DNA from: Plutella xylostella
Lineage: Eukaryota; Arthropoda; Insecta; Lepidoptera; Plutellidae
Reading direction: 5' to 3'
Length of the DNA: 64,000 nucleotides
NCBI RefSeq assembly: GCF_932276165.1
Contig: NC_063982.1
Coordinates: 699,501 to 763,500, forward strand
The notes beneath the pieces are model-generated. The model saw only the letters and a list, made by a program, of their open reading frames with translations, made no database searches and was not told where the DNA came from. Below, piece by piece: positions 50,125-60,458 of this stretch (within the stretch, counting starts at the first letter, position 1; every line of letters begins with the position of its first letter). The position numbers were made by a program, and so were the translations under genes.

Positions 50125-50282
50125 CGAAGGGATATTTAGGGCTGGTAAGTTTGAGGAAGCAATTGGATCGGATTACATTGAAAGGCAATGATTGGATGCG
50201 AAAATCTATAGGTCGCATCCAGTGGCGTGCTTTGGGAGAGGCCTACGTCCAGAAGTGGACTGCTATAGGCCGAAGATGAAGA
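50125..50282 (+). pseudogene. LINE fragment, C-terminal tail
   Basis: The frame reads IQWRALGEAYVQKWTAIGRR before a stop, the common ending of insect non-LTR ORFs, preceded by degenerate sequence. Confidence 0.5.
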
Positions 50283-50573
50283 ATAAGTTACACTGAATGT
50301 TACACTGTTGTTATCACCACGCAATGTTTATTGGTCAAAACTGACATACAGTAAAACTATAAAGTCCTGACAATGAAGTGGATCCTAACTAATTGTTAAA
50401 GACCGTATTTAGTCGATGTGTTATATTTATTAAAGGACATACCCGTAATAAGCCATTACGAAACGGCATTTTATTTTTAAAATGTATGTAAATGTAATTA
50501 AATAACTGAAAATGATAAAAAGTCTTTGCAAAATCGCATTCCTTTATAGTTGGACTGTATTTGTTTGTATTAT

Positions 50574-51777
50574 ACAATACAATACAATACTCTTTATTTG
50601 CACCAAAATAGAACATACAAAAAAAAAACTTAAAAATAAAAACAGTACAAAAAGGCGGCCTTATTGCTTATAGCAATCTCTACCAGACAACCTTTGGATG
50701 GAAGAGAGTTATAAAAGAAAATAGAAATAGAATTAGAGGTAGCTGAGGTGCAAGTGTATAATACACTACTTAAACACTAAATAAATAAATACAGCAAGAA
50801 AATAAATAAATAAATACATAATATATATATTATTATACCTATACTTACATACAATAATACATAATGATATACAGCAATAATATATTCAACTAAGGCAGTG
50901 AATTTAGGTAGTGCCTCTTAACCCTTTCTTTGAAGGAAGCTGCAGAAGGTGCACGTCTTATGTCCTCAGGAAGAGCATTCCAGAGCAGTACAGCTGTCAC
51001 TGTGAAGGAATCGCCGTAAAAATCGGTTTTGTGCGGTGGAACTTCCAGTCGCAAGTTCTGTGCAGACCGAAGTGTGCGGTCATGCGAACAGTGCCGGAAC
51101 TTGAAACGCTCTTTTAGGTAGGAAGGAGATGCTGGGTTAAACAGTATGTTGTAAAGTAGTGATAGTATATGGGTATTCCGTCGAAGGCGAATAGGAAGCC
51201 ACTTGAGTTTAGTGCGAAAATCGGAGATATGGTCATATTTACGTAAACCAAATATAAACCGTATGCAGAAGTTTTGAAGTCTCTCAAGCTTGTTAAGTTG
51301 CTCCTGGGTGAGATCGAGATAGCTGGCGTCGGCGTAGTCAAGAATCGGTAATAATAGAGATTGCGAAAGCGCAATCTTAGTGGAAGTTGGAAGGAAATTA
51401 CGCAATCTCCTAAGCGAAGCAGCAGAGCCAAACACTTTTCGGCTGACTGAATCAAGTTGAGGTCCCCAAGACAAGTATTTATCAATAAAGACTCCCAGGT
51501 TCTTGACTGTACTTGCAAATGGGATATTAATACTATCAAAAAGTACTGATGGAAGGTTCGGAAAATCCACATTGCACAACAGTCTAGAGCTGCCTATTAT
51601 AATTACTTGAGTTTTAGATGGATTGACTCTAAGTCCAAATCGTTTACTCCAGTCTGATATGTTGTTCAAATCAGTGTTCGTCTCTGCAATCGCCCGAGGT
51701 AAGTCAGAAGGAACTGCATGTGTATAAATTTGGAGATCATCTGCGTAAAGGTGGTAGGAAGAAGATAGATTTATTAT
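50574..51777 (-). mobile_element. 5'-truncated LINE (non-LTR retrotransposon) with 3' UTR and tail
   Basis: On the minus strand the reverse transcriptase fragment (51777-50890) is followed by about 300 bases of 3' UTR, an AATAAA-like signal (plus-strand TTTATT near 50593) and an (ATTGT)n tail. Tail fragments elsewhere (27837-27945, 30345-30412, 47478-47650) show it is a multi-copy family. Confidence 0.85.
50890..51777 (-). pseudogene. Reverse transcriptase fragment (C-terminal half)
   Basis: The frame is open from a stop at 51778-51780 to the stop just before 50890, about 295 residues. Seen: the catalytic box YADD (51736-51747) in LYADDLQIYT, then MNNISDWSKRFGLRVNPSKT, LGVFIDKYLSWG, LERLQNFCIRFIFG and an end SFKERVKRHYLNSLP. 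These are landmarks of the RT palm, thumb and C-terminal region of Jockey/CR1-like non-LTR elements; the exact clade is not resolved. The endonuclease and N-terminal RT are missing, so it cannot move by itself. The frame has no internal stop, so insertion is probably fairly recent. Confidence 0.87.
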
Positions 51778-51984
51778 TTATTATATACATAGTATTATAT
51801 ACATTTTTTTATTATACATAGTAGTTGAAAGAATAACAGACAAAAAATGTAAAAGTGTGCAACTAGCAGGGAAAAATCGGGAATATTTATAACTTACATG
51901 AACATAACTACCATTTAATTAATTAAATACATAATATGTTTTTGTAATAAAGCTGTTTAATTTTCAGATATTAAATGGTAATTA

Positions 51985-52075
51985 AAAATCTGCTACGAAA
52001 CGCTACGAGCTACGAAAGCCTACGCCGTAGCGTCTCGTAGCCGTTACTTGCTACGCCGCCGCGTAGCATAAATAA
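51985..52075. repeat. Cluster of CTACG/CGTAG words with short inverted repeats
   Basis: GCTACG or CGTAGC appears about nine times within 80 bases (GCTACGAAACGCTACGAGC, GCCTACGCCGTAGCG, GCTACGCCGCCGCGTAGC). The sequence can fold in several registers. Confidence 0.7.
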
Positions 52076-52600
52076 CTGTAACTTTACTTATAAACAATAC
52101 AGAATATGTTATAATACATTTATTGTGTATTTAATTATATTTTTAATATACCCTTACGTTAAATGTACAAAGACGATCTTAGACAAAGTAGAGCTTAGTA
52201 ATCCTACAGATATTTTATAATGCAAAACTTAATTGAGGCTTGAAAATATCCTGTTCTCCTCATAATTAAACCTGAAACCAAATTATACAGTAGAGCGATC
52301 CGGAAAAAACGCAGCACATTCTATTCGATAGTCTATTCGAAAGTGTTGTCAACCTGTCAACAACAAAATGGCGGTGTATAGATTTGCGAAAGTTTGACAG
52401 CTATCATTCCATAGGTCATTGTCAGAATAATATTATGTACTCTGTGGTCATTCTTTTCGAAACTCATTCGAAAGGTAAAAAGTGTTCGAAAGTGCTGTCA
52501 AGTTGACAATAGTCGCACTCGCATTCGATTCTATTCGTTAGCTCGAATTTTCGTGATACGGGTAATGTGTCAAAAGAGGTAAGTAAGTATAGTGAGCCGA
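52076..52600. other. Intergenic with repeated TTCGAAAG words
   Basis: TTCGAAAGTG or close forms occur at about 52337, 52470 and 52486, with TTCGATAG and CATTCGATTC nearby. No gene seen. Confidence 0.45.
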
Positions 52601-52790
52601 AAGTTGAACTTAATGACAACCATTGTACCAATGAATAAAGTCACAAATCTTCTAAATCTAACTGATCAAACAAAATAAGAGTTCAGTGGTGGAAGTAGGG
52701 TGTTAATAACACAAGTTACGAGTCGAGAAATTTCTTTAGCACTGACACTCCATCAATTTCGTATATTGTGAATCTTAGACGTGCATCAAC
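52600..52790. repeat. AACAATATACAAACAAGATGG MITE fragment
   Basis: AATGACAACCATTGTACCAA, TGAATAAAGTCACAAATCTT and AGTGGTGGAAGTAGGGTGTT match the family. Confidence 0.58.
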
Positions 52791-52924
52791 TGCACGACTC
52801 TGGAGTCTGGATGTAAACAGGGGCACCGAAATGAAAACCATAAAGTAGTTTACGACAGAAACAGATGTAGTTAAGTTTTAAACAAAACGCGGCCAAGCGC
52901 GATAGCTCTTTCAGGTTTCAGGGG

Positions 52925-53390
52925 GTCCAGTACAGGTTTGATAGTTTGGCGAAAAATACAGGGTGTTGCAAAAAGGGTATACTAAGCCGAAACCAGCATG
53001 TGCAGCATGTTATATCTAAGCCCGAAACTGAAATCAGAATTTCAAACATCGCGAAAAAAAATATTCATTTTTCATAGAAACTTTGTTGGTCACGTGACTT
53101 TTTACTATGGAGAAGAAACTTTTTTTTTCGCGAATTTCGAAATTCTGATTTCAGTTTCGGACTTAGATATAACATGCTGCACATGCTGGTTTCGGCTTAG
53201 TATACCCTTTTTGCAACACCCTGTATAAAAGTTTACGTTTTCTCGCATACTAAGTGGCGCCTCTACCGGAAACTATCATGAAACTTTTGACGGATAATGT
53301 ATGCAGATGATAAGAGAAAAAAACGTAAACTTTTTTAGTTTTCAAAAACAGCAAATTCCGTACTTGAGGCCCAGGGCAATTTTTCCATTA
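52925..53390. mobile_element. MITE family E split by a mariner-type MITE
   Basis: Left piece 52925-52958 (CCAGTACAGGTTTGATAGTT) and right piece 53224-53390 (GTTTACGTTTTCTCGCATAC, AAGTGGCGCCTCTACC) join to one family E copy in reverse orientation. Confidence 0.7.
52959..53223. mobile_element. Mariner-type MITE, CAGGGTGTTGCAAAAAGG family, intact
   Basis: Ends CAGGGTGTTGCAAAAAGGGT and ACCCTTTTTGCAACACCCTG, then 60 more bases of inverted repeat (AAGCCGAAACCAGCATGTG). TA on both sides (52957-52958, 53224-53225). Confidence 0.92.
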
Positions 53391-53401
53391 TAATCCCCTT
53401 A

Positions 53402-53537
53402 GGGCCACTTGCAGAAACATATTAAATCTAGATTTAGTGTTAAATCTCAATTGAATGTCAAATTTTATATGGACTGACGTTTCTTAAATCGAGAAATGAC
53501 ACTAAATCTATATTTAATATGTTTGTGCAAGTGGGGC
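53402..53537. mobile_element. Fold-back MITE, GGGCCACTTGCAGAAACA family
   Basis: Ends GGGCCACTTGCAGAAACATA and TATGTTTGTGCAAGTGGGGC; inner pair TTAAATCTAGATTTAGTGT. TTA on both sides (53399-53401, 53538-53540). Confidence 0.86.
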
Positions 53538-53628
53538 TTAGAATGTTACTGAGGAAACCTTGTCGAATTAAGGCAGAAACACATTATGAACACGCGACCC
53601 AACGCGTCGAAAGTTCAGAGTGTGACTG

Positions 53629-53954
53629 GAGCGGTGGTAGCTCAGTCGGGTAAGCGCCCGCTTCTCACGCCAGAGATGCGGGTTCGAATCCCGGCGCTGA
53701 CATGTACCAATGAGTTCTTTTAACTTAAGTACAATGTACCTATACCATCTCCCTTACGGTGAAGGCAAAACATCGTGAGGAAACCTGCAAATTCTAGCAC
53801 ATCTAGATATGAGAACCCACAAACCCGCAGTGGACCAGCGTGGTGGGAAATAGTCCAAGCTTAGGAAGGCAGTTTAGACCTCGGGGATATGCACAAAGGT
53901 TCCACTCGGGAGAGCCATGTACTTAAACCCCCACAGAGAATAGAATAGAATAGA
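53629..53954 (+). mobile_element. tRNA-derived SINE type C, most complete copy
   Basis: Head GAGCGGTGGTAGCTCAGTCG, B box GGTTCGAATCC, body GTACCAATGAGTTCTTTTAA to CAAAGGTTCCACTCGGGAG, tail (AATAG)n. The head folds partly like a tRNA (T arm CGGG-TTCGAAT-CCCG), but the acceptor stem does not pair. Confidence 0.9.
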
Positions 53955-54166
53955 TTGTGGCTTAGATTAACAATGTTCGTACATCGATAATCAAAAGATT
54001 CTAGTCATAGAAAATTGTACATTTGATTGGACGCAACATGCGTTTCAATAGTGCATTTTCGCCTTTGATGTACACGTAACGCACCTAATGATGACGTCAT
54101 TTCACAGTGATAATTACAGATAATATCTGTTATTTCTCATCCAGCCACTACCGGCCACCTGCCTAA

Positions 54167-54341
54167 GGGTGCTTACCTAGAGAATCGGGTTCCCTGTATC
54201 TACCTGTACCGGTAACCTGATTATGCGAAAGCGCTCACTCACGGAGCATTTCCCGATTTTTTAAATATCATGAGAGCTTTCGCATAATCAGGTTACCGGT
54301 ACAGGCAGATACAGGGAACCAGATTCTCTATGTAAGCACCC
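54167..54341. mobile_element. Fold-back MITE, GGGTGCTTACATAGAGAA family, copy 2
   Basis: Ends GGGTGCTTACCTAGAGAATC and GATTCTCTATGTAAGCACCC? pair, as do the inner blocks around GGTAACCTGATTATGCGAAA. TAA on both sides (54164-54166, 54342-54344). Confidence 0.87.
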
Positions 54342-54349
54342 TAAGGTCG

Positions 54350-55770
54350 TAGGTCAAACAGGGTGGAGGGCGTCCCACGCTACGCTTAGGCGTGTTGCAT
54401 AGGTATACTAAGGAACCATGAAAACGCCTGAACTACCTCCATTGCATACAAATGATTACTCGTACCGTAAAAATGCAGTCCACACTAACATTTTTACGAT
54501 ATCTCAAATGTATTTCTGTTTCCCCAACAATTGTTTTTAATTTTTTATGTACGTTTGTTCGTTAAATATTGTTTTTATGGCTTTAAAAAGTACTAATTTT
54601 TCATATATATTTATTGTAGTATTCTTTTGTTCTTTTTGTTTCTATTGTTTTTATTGTTCAGTGCGTCAAATAAATGTTTCTTTCTTTCTTCTTTCTTTCT
54701 TCTAATTAATACTTTTACAGCAGAACATTGTAATTCAAGTCTGCATATAATGTTAATTACGTTGTAAAGACAAAATTAGTTATTATTTATAGAAGTTATT
54801 TAGCTAGAACCATTGTTAAATACTACACAAAACTCAGATCGCAAAACCGACAAAGAATAGATTATTAAATCGGAATAAATTCAATCAATATAATTTTTTT
54901 AAAACTGGTTAGCGTTTTATAATAAAGAGGATTATGCCTCAGTTATATTTACTTAAGTACACTTTTAAAGTACGGAAGTTTAAAAATTAAAAAACCGGAT
55001 ATCCGATTTAAAAAGCACAGCTGTTTTCTAATTCTCGGGCATCTGTGGCTGAGCGTGGAACAAAAAGAAACAAAATAATTTGATTTGATAAACACAGTGC
55101 AACAAGTTTATCTGTGGTTTGTGCGGTTCACGAAGCGTGGGACTCCCTCAGGGCGCATTCTCGTCCAAGACATTCAGAATCCCAAATTGTCATTTTATAT
55201 TTTGACCTAAAACGGGATTTTTGGAGGTCTGTAAAAAAGTGTAAATACCGCTAGAACTAATGAATTTAGAAGTTTCATAATATTCACAAGCCAATGTTAT
55301 AATACCATACATATTTTTATTCAGTTATGTTCAATTTTTGATTTTGATTAGGCAAAATATTTTTTTTTGGTACAATTTTATAAGAGATTCATTATATCGA
55401 CGGCCAAAAGTCTATGATCCTATTATTATTATTATTATTATTTAAATGAATACAATTGCATCCGACAAATTAAAGAAAGAGCCCTTAATTAACAATAAAA
55501 GTGGTACACCATCTTCACCAGCAACCATTTTTGTCAAAGCTACTCCCGAACTTTTTCTTAAACGGCAAAAGCTGTTCATACTGAAATATTCAATTTTTCC
55601 CGACGAGGCTGCGCAGGGCTGCTCATTTGAATATCCTTTCCGAATGAGTGACAACCCTACGTCCCTGCTTAGAAGATAGATTAGGGTGGATTAGCCAAGG
55701 ATTAAGAGTTAACACAATGGTGTGGATTAGGTGGTATTGTTGTCAATGTTGTCAAGATTATGCTGATTAT
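54350..55770. other. Intergenic, mostly unrecognised
   Basis: A retroposon tail with AAATAAATGTTTCTTTC is at 54660-54710 and an (ATT)n run at 55422-55441. The pair of overlapping open frames at 55442-55679 has no product I recognise. Confidence 0.4.
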
Positions 55771-56190
55771 CTTAGACTAACAATATAGAACTAGATGGAG
55801 TTTCAGTTCGGACAAATAACACCCGACTTCCTCCACTGAGCTCTTACTTTGTATTATTTCGGTTTCTGACTGTGTGAAGATTTGTGACTTTATTCATTAT
55901 TACAATGGTTGTTAATATGTTGAACTTAAAACGGTTTGACAATAAACAAAATGCGGACAGTTTTTTGCTTTTTATAAGGATATACTATTTTGTTCACATA
56001 TTGATGTTGATTCTGAAGGCAGAAATTCTAATTTTAACGCTGTCAAACTAAAAAATTTGCCAGCATAAAATGACATTTACGGAAACAATCATAGAGTCGA
56101 ATTTTAAACAAAGAAATTAAGGTTTTGACATCGCTAAATTTAAAATTTCTGCCTTCAGAATCGATATCATTGTAAGTCTAAGGTGATTAC
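55770..56190. repeat. AACAATATACAAACAAGATGG MITE copy with fold-back inside
   Basis: Family sequence at 55775-55970, then a fold-back (about 56003-56170, GATTCTGAAGGCAGAAATTC and GAATTTTAAACAAAG) related to that inside 13170-13575. Confidence 0.6.
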
Positions 56191-57989
56191 ACATATGGAG
56201 TTCATCCAGCTAATATTATAATCGTGAAAGTTTGTAAGTATGAATGGCTTTTTAAGGCGATGCAAGCGCGAAAACATTGTTTATAACATGTTAAGGCATT
56301 GGTTGTTTGGATTGTATCAAGAATATCAACTCTTTCATTGAAGATGTGTATTGACACTATTCTGACGGCTAATCCTTTCACCACGGTTAAAAACATTAGA
56401 ATAACTTGTTTTTCTTAGAATTACTACGCTCTCTGGAGCGTTATAAATGTTCTATCAAGTGTAATACATTAATTGTAAGTTATTTTTATTTTTTGATATT
56501 TCTAAATGTTTGCTTCGGTGTGTGGTGCAAGCCACCAAATAAAAAAAGACTTTATCTTGTTGCGGTACAGTATCCGTCACTCAGTTTTGGGCATGTCCCT
56601 ATACCTATTGTATACTTAACCCCTTATTCAGTGTTCCCTGTCAGAGAGTGACAAAACAGTTCTATAGCTAAAGCGTCCAGTAAGTTTTTTTTATGAATAA
56701 GGGGGTTATTATTTAGTAACTTTGTTAGAATGTCGTCGATACGATAAAAATAATACCTATATATAGATAGATAGACAGAATGCGCTTTTGCACACCAACA
56801 AAGAATCATAGGAATAACAAATTGCAACTCTATATATTCTATTCTATTCTATTCTATTATGTCGTATCCACACTAAGCCATCATCGTCACGAGACGCCGG
56901 CCCGAGCCGTGGTCTGAATAAACTTTCAATTACTTTACACAAATACGGAATATTTATACCCTCCTGTTTGTTAAACACGAATTAGGGTAAACTACCCAAT
57001 TATTGACACTTTAAGACGAGTCGTCTGCAAAACTGGCCATAAATACGCATAAAATATTAGTATTGTGGTATTTTTTTCCGTAGCGGTCTCAGGTGTATAT
57101 TCATTTACAATATTTTTGACAAAACAATGACCCTATAGTTTTAGTTTTTTATTATCAGCTATAAATTTGAAAGAACCCCTATTTCCCAATTATTGACACG
57201 GGTTTTCCAATTTATGACACCTCCTGTACCAATTATTGACATGCTTGATATTAGGTAATAAAAACCGTTTTAAACAGGAATTAAACCTTTGGGAGGGTAC
57301 CATGGGTCCGGTTCTCTATTTGGTATATCACGGTGCTATATTGAAACACCATAAGTGTCACATACCATAAGTCATCAGCTAGTTATCTGACATACCATAT
57401 ATACTGCATCTAATGCTAATGCTAGCAGACTAGTCCCACTGAGTTAGGCTGCTTCGTCTCATGATCTCCTGGGCATTTCTCAAAGGTTCCAGCTAGTGCG
57501 TCCTGCTGCTGATGCCATATGGTTCAGAAACCTGGTCACAGCTGGGCTAACAGGTCCACCGATATAAAGTCGTAATGCGAACTGGTGTAATCAATCCATC
57601 AGAGATCCAATGTGAGATGCCAATAGGCCAGCCACCCAAGAAGAAAGACAGTTGGAGTAATCGAGTTCTCGAGTGGAGGTAACGAACAGGCAAGCGTGAC
57701 ATAGCATGCTTTTTGGCCGTCAGGACCGAGGCTGATCTTAGACCTGGTAAGTACTTGCTGGAAGAGAAAGGCCAAAGAAAAAGTGTGGTGTAGCTTTGTC
57801 GCATCTTTATTTTGATGAAGAATCATGAATATGCCTCTGATATCTCCAGTTTATGCTCGCAGAACTACACGTAGCATCCTTGAGGGTTGGCCTGTAGATA
57901 AACATGTTCAAGACTAAGGTGATGTCCAGTGTCCCAATCGAAACGAACGATACAGCTGGATATCATTAAATTTTGTGAATCTTATCACC

Positions 57990-58182
57990 TATCTTGATAA
58001 TTGTTTACCCTCCCGGGTCAGAATCCCACTTTAAACAGATTACGAGGTGGATTCAGCTGGGTGGGAAGTGTGCAGGACACTTTTGGCCAGGCAAAATGAT
58101 GACAGGTGGACGTAGAGCAGTTGGCAGGCCACCTGATAGTCAGACGACTTCATATAGGTTGCAGAAAGGCAGTGAGAAGTGA
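57990..58182 (+). pseudogene. LINE C-terminal remnant inside the 1.95-kb element
   Basis: The frame RWIQLGGKCAGHFWPGKMMT, GGRRAVGRPPDS resembles the conserved WAGH...R...W....RRVGRP tail of non-LTR ORFs, with changes. It is either an insertion into the DNA element or captured sequence. Confidence 0.45.
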
Positions 58183-58221
58183 AGCAGAAAAAGTTTTTTT
58201 TCTGCTTCACTTCTCACTGCC
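58168..58221. repeat. Perfect 25-bp inverted repeat with 4-base loop
   Basis: GGCAGTGAGAAGTGAAGCAG plus AAAAA (58168-58192) pairs exactly with 58197-58221. Confidence 0.92.
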
Positions 58222-58939
58222 ACTTTTATGGTAAGCTCCCATAAAAATATTTATCGTTTATGAGCGTAATTATTGACACTTTGCCTATATATAGACATGT
58301 CAATAATAGGGAAATAGATAACTGACACTATGTCGATAATTGGATTTCACTGTATTGACACTGTGTCATGAATTGCAAATTCGTGTGGGATAAATGATTA
58401 AATAGTGTCAACGTGATCATTATAGGATATACTACCGGAAAAAGCTAAAATATTAGCATGAAAACAAAAAACATTCCTGCCAATTATTGACCCAATATGT
58501 CAATATTAGGAAAATATACCAAAAGGGCTACCTATAATTGACACCACCTAAATTCGAAGTTAAAACCGAAAATAAGTGGTTTTTGAGGTAAGAAATGGAA
58601 AAGGAATTTTGTTCCCTTTTTAGTCCAAATAACAAATTTAACCATTTTTTTTAAGAAATACTAGCAAATTTATTCCTAAAGTAGCCACTGTCTTTTGCAA
58701 AAAGTGATCCAAGATGGCGGAATTTAAAGAAGCAACGGAGAGCCACGAACTGTCTATGTTTTATTGGTCAGCCATTGCTGTAAAAATGACTGCCGAGTGT
58801 TACCATTACAGAATAACTATTACTGCTGCATTCAAAGATAAATATAACTAAATAGAACGAAGCGTTGTCTTGTTTTCTTTAATTATTCCGCGCTGTGTCA
58901 ATAAATGGAGGGGTGTCAACAATAGGGTAGTTTACCCTA

Positions 58940-60458
58940 TTATTGTGTTTTTAATTTTATTATTGTTTGTTTTCGTAATTGTTTTCATTTAGTTACAGAG
59001 ACAGATACGGCCCGTTGATGATGCTGGTTGTTTAAAAAGTTGTTTAGAAAACTTTAATGCAAATAAAATTTCTTATTCCTTTTTTTACTGTCGAGGGCCG
59101 CAGGTGTTTGGAAACAATTGAAGGAGATATCATAATATAAACTAAAACTTAGCTTAGCGTCCGAATTATTGAAAAGTAGCTAATTTTGATACTTTTTATC
59201 TTATAAAGGGTTAAAAGAACACCAGAAAACGATACTACTTTAAAAATAAATTAATATAACCACACCTGAACACTGTCTGCCAAGAACAAGTCTAGATCCG
59301 AAGATAAGTCACGCTTCCGCCATCTTGCAACATCGTTCGCGCGCTAACAGCTGTCATCTGTCAGTTTGACAGCTCAGATTGCCGCCAAAACACATACTGT
59401 ATCGATATTGGAAATGTGTAAAGGGATAATGGGTTTGGTGATTGTTAGTTTTTCTTCTAGCCTCGTCTATATATTCAAACTAATTATTGTGCATTTACGA
59501 CATAAAGGTAAGCGTCCACCTATCGGTAGGTCTCGTACGTATCGCAACAATGGGATTGTGGTAAATTTATGGAGAAACGGCGTCGGCAATGCTGAATAAG
59601 TGGACGCACTTGTGTGAATTCCTATAAGTACAAATAATACGAATTTATAATAAACTACCTACCACTATTAAATGTGAGAAAAATTATAAAATATTTTTCA
59701 GTAGTTTAAAATAATAGAAATATGTTATTATTCCGTAAATGAATATTTATTAGATAGTTTTTAAATATTTCAATATGGTTAAATATATAAAATAGGTACT
59801 TATATTAAAAAGTTATTTATTATGTTTTATATTTTTAAGTACCTACCTACTTGTTTAGTTTTAAGAAAATGTTGCTATGCCCTGCAGGGAGCTATGTGTT
59901 AAGGATACTTATATGTACATAGATTTAAGAACAGTGTAACACCAACATAGTTGCAATTAATAAATGAATATGAATATAAATATACTGCATGTACCTACAA
60001 TGCAATTGGTGGACGCGAGCCTTAAATATCATAATATTATGTAGTTACCTACAGTACAGTATGTACGTGTAGTGACATTTCCTACCCAAGTAAGTTTACC
60101 GTAGCTCGGCAGGTGCATTGAAAAGATAGCCATCACTTCGACAGCGTTCCGACCGAACTAAAACCGTTTAAACTGAACGCAGCGGAAACCCGGAAACGTT
60201 CGACAGCGGCGCTTCCGGTCAACCGTGAAATTTGAATTTGGAATTTGTAGCTGATATCACCGCATTCGCTCTGCGCCTGTTGTGATGTTCGGTCGTGTCT
60301 GCCGGCTAGACTGCATCGGAAATTAAAGGCTGGTTTGTTGAACGCGCCTTTTGTTAGAGAAAGTTTTTGTTTCGTTTGAAAGCTGACAAAGTTGAGCGCT
60401 ATGAAATTTTAAACAACGTACCCACGAAGTACCTACTACTATACCGAAGTTATTAAAT
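58940..60458. other. Intergenic; one MITE and a GC-rich patch
   Basis: Contains the AAGGTAAGCGTCCAC-type element 59502-60026. From 60110 to 60350 the sequence is GC-rich (GCGGAAACCCGGAAACG, CGCTCTGCGCCTGTTGTG) and could be a promoter or first-exon region of an unseen gene, but no ORF or splice model supports it. 59275-59500 includes CCGCCATCTTGCAAC and a short open frame ending in the MITE. Confidence 0.4.
59502..60026. mobile_element. MITE, AAGGTAAGCGTCCAC family, expanded copy
   Basis: Left AAGGTAAGCGTCCACCTATC, right GGTGGACGCGAGCCTTA. The interior is longer than in 11295-11472 and AT-rich after 59640. Confidence 0.62.

Larger units (their letters stand above)
56985..58937. mobile_element. 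1.95-kb non-autonomous DNA element with iterated CCAATTATTGACAC motif
   Basis: Ends GGGTAAACTACCCAATTATT and AATAGGGTAGTTTACCC (with three mismatches over 25) are inverted; TA on both sides (56983-56984, 58938-58939). CCAATTATTGACAC or close variants recur at about 56995, 57187, 57227, 58266, 58300 (reverse), 58482, 58545 and 58905 (reverse). A LINE remnant and a 25-bp perfect hairpin lie inside. There is no transposase. Confidence 0.82.

Noticed and set aside
55442..55679. Overlapping plus and minus open frames
   Set aside because: No recognisable family, splice context or signal; both strands open by chance.
59366..59599. First exon of a membrane protein
   Set aside because: The first ATG is internal, and the frame runs into a MITE whose end supplies the apparent donor; kept only as a note on the MITE.
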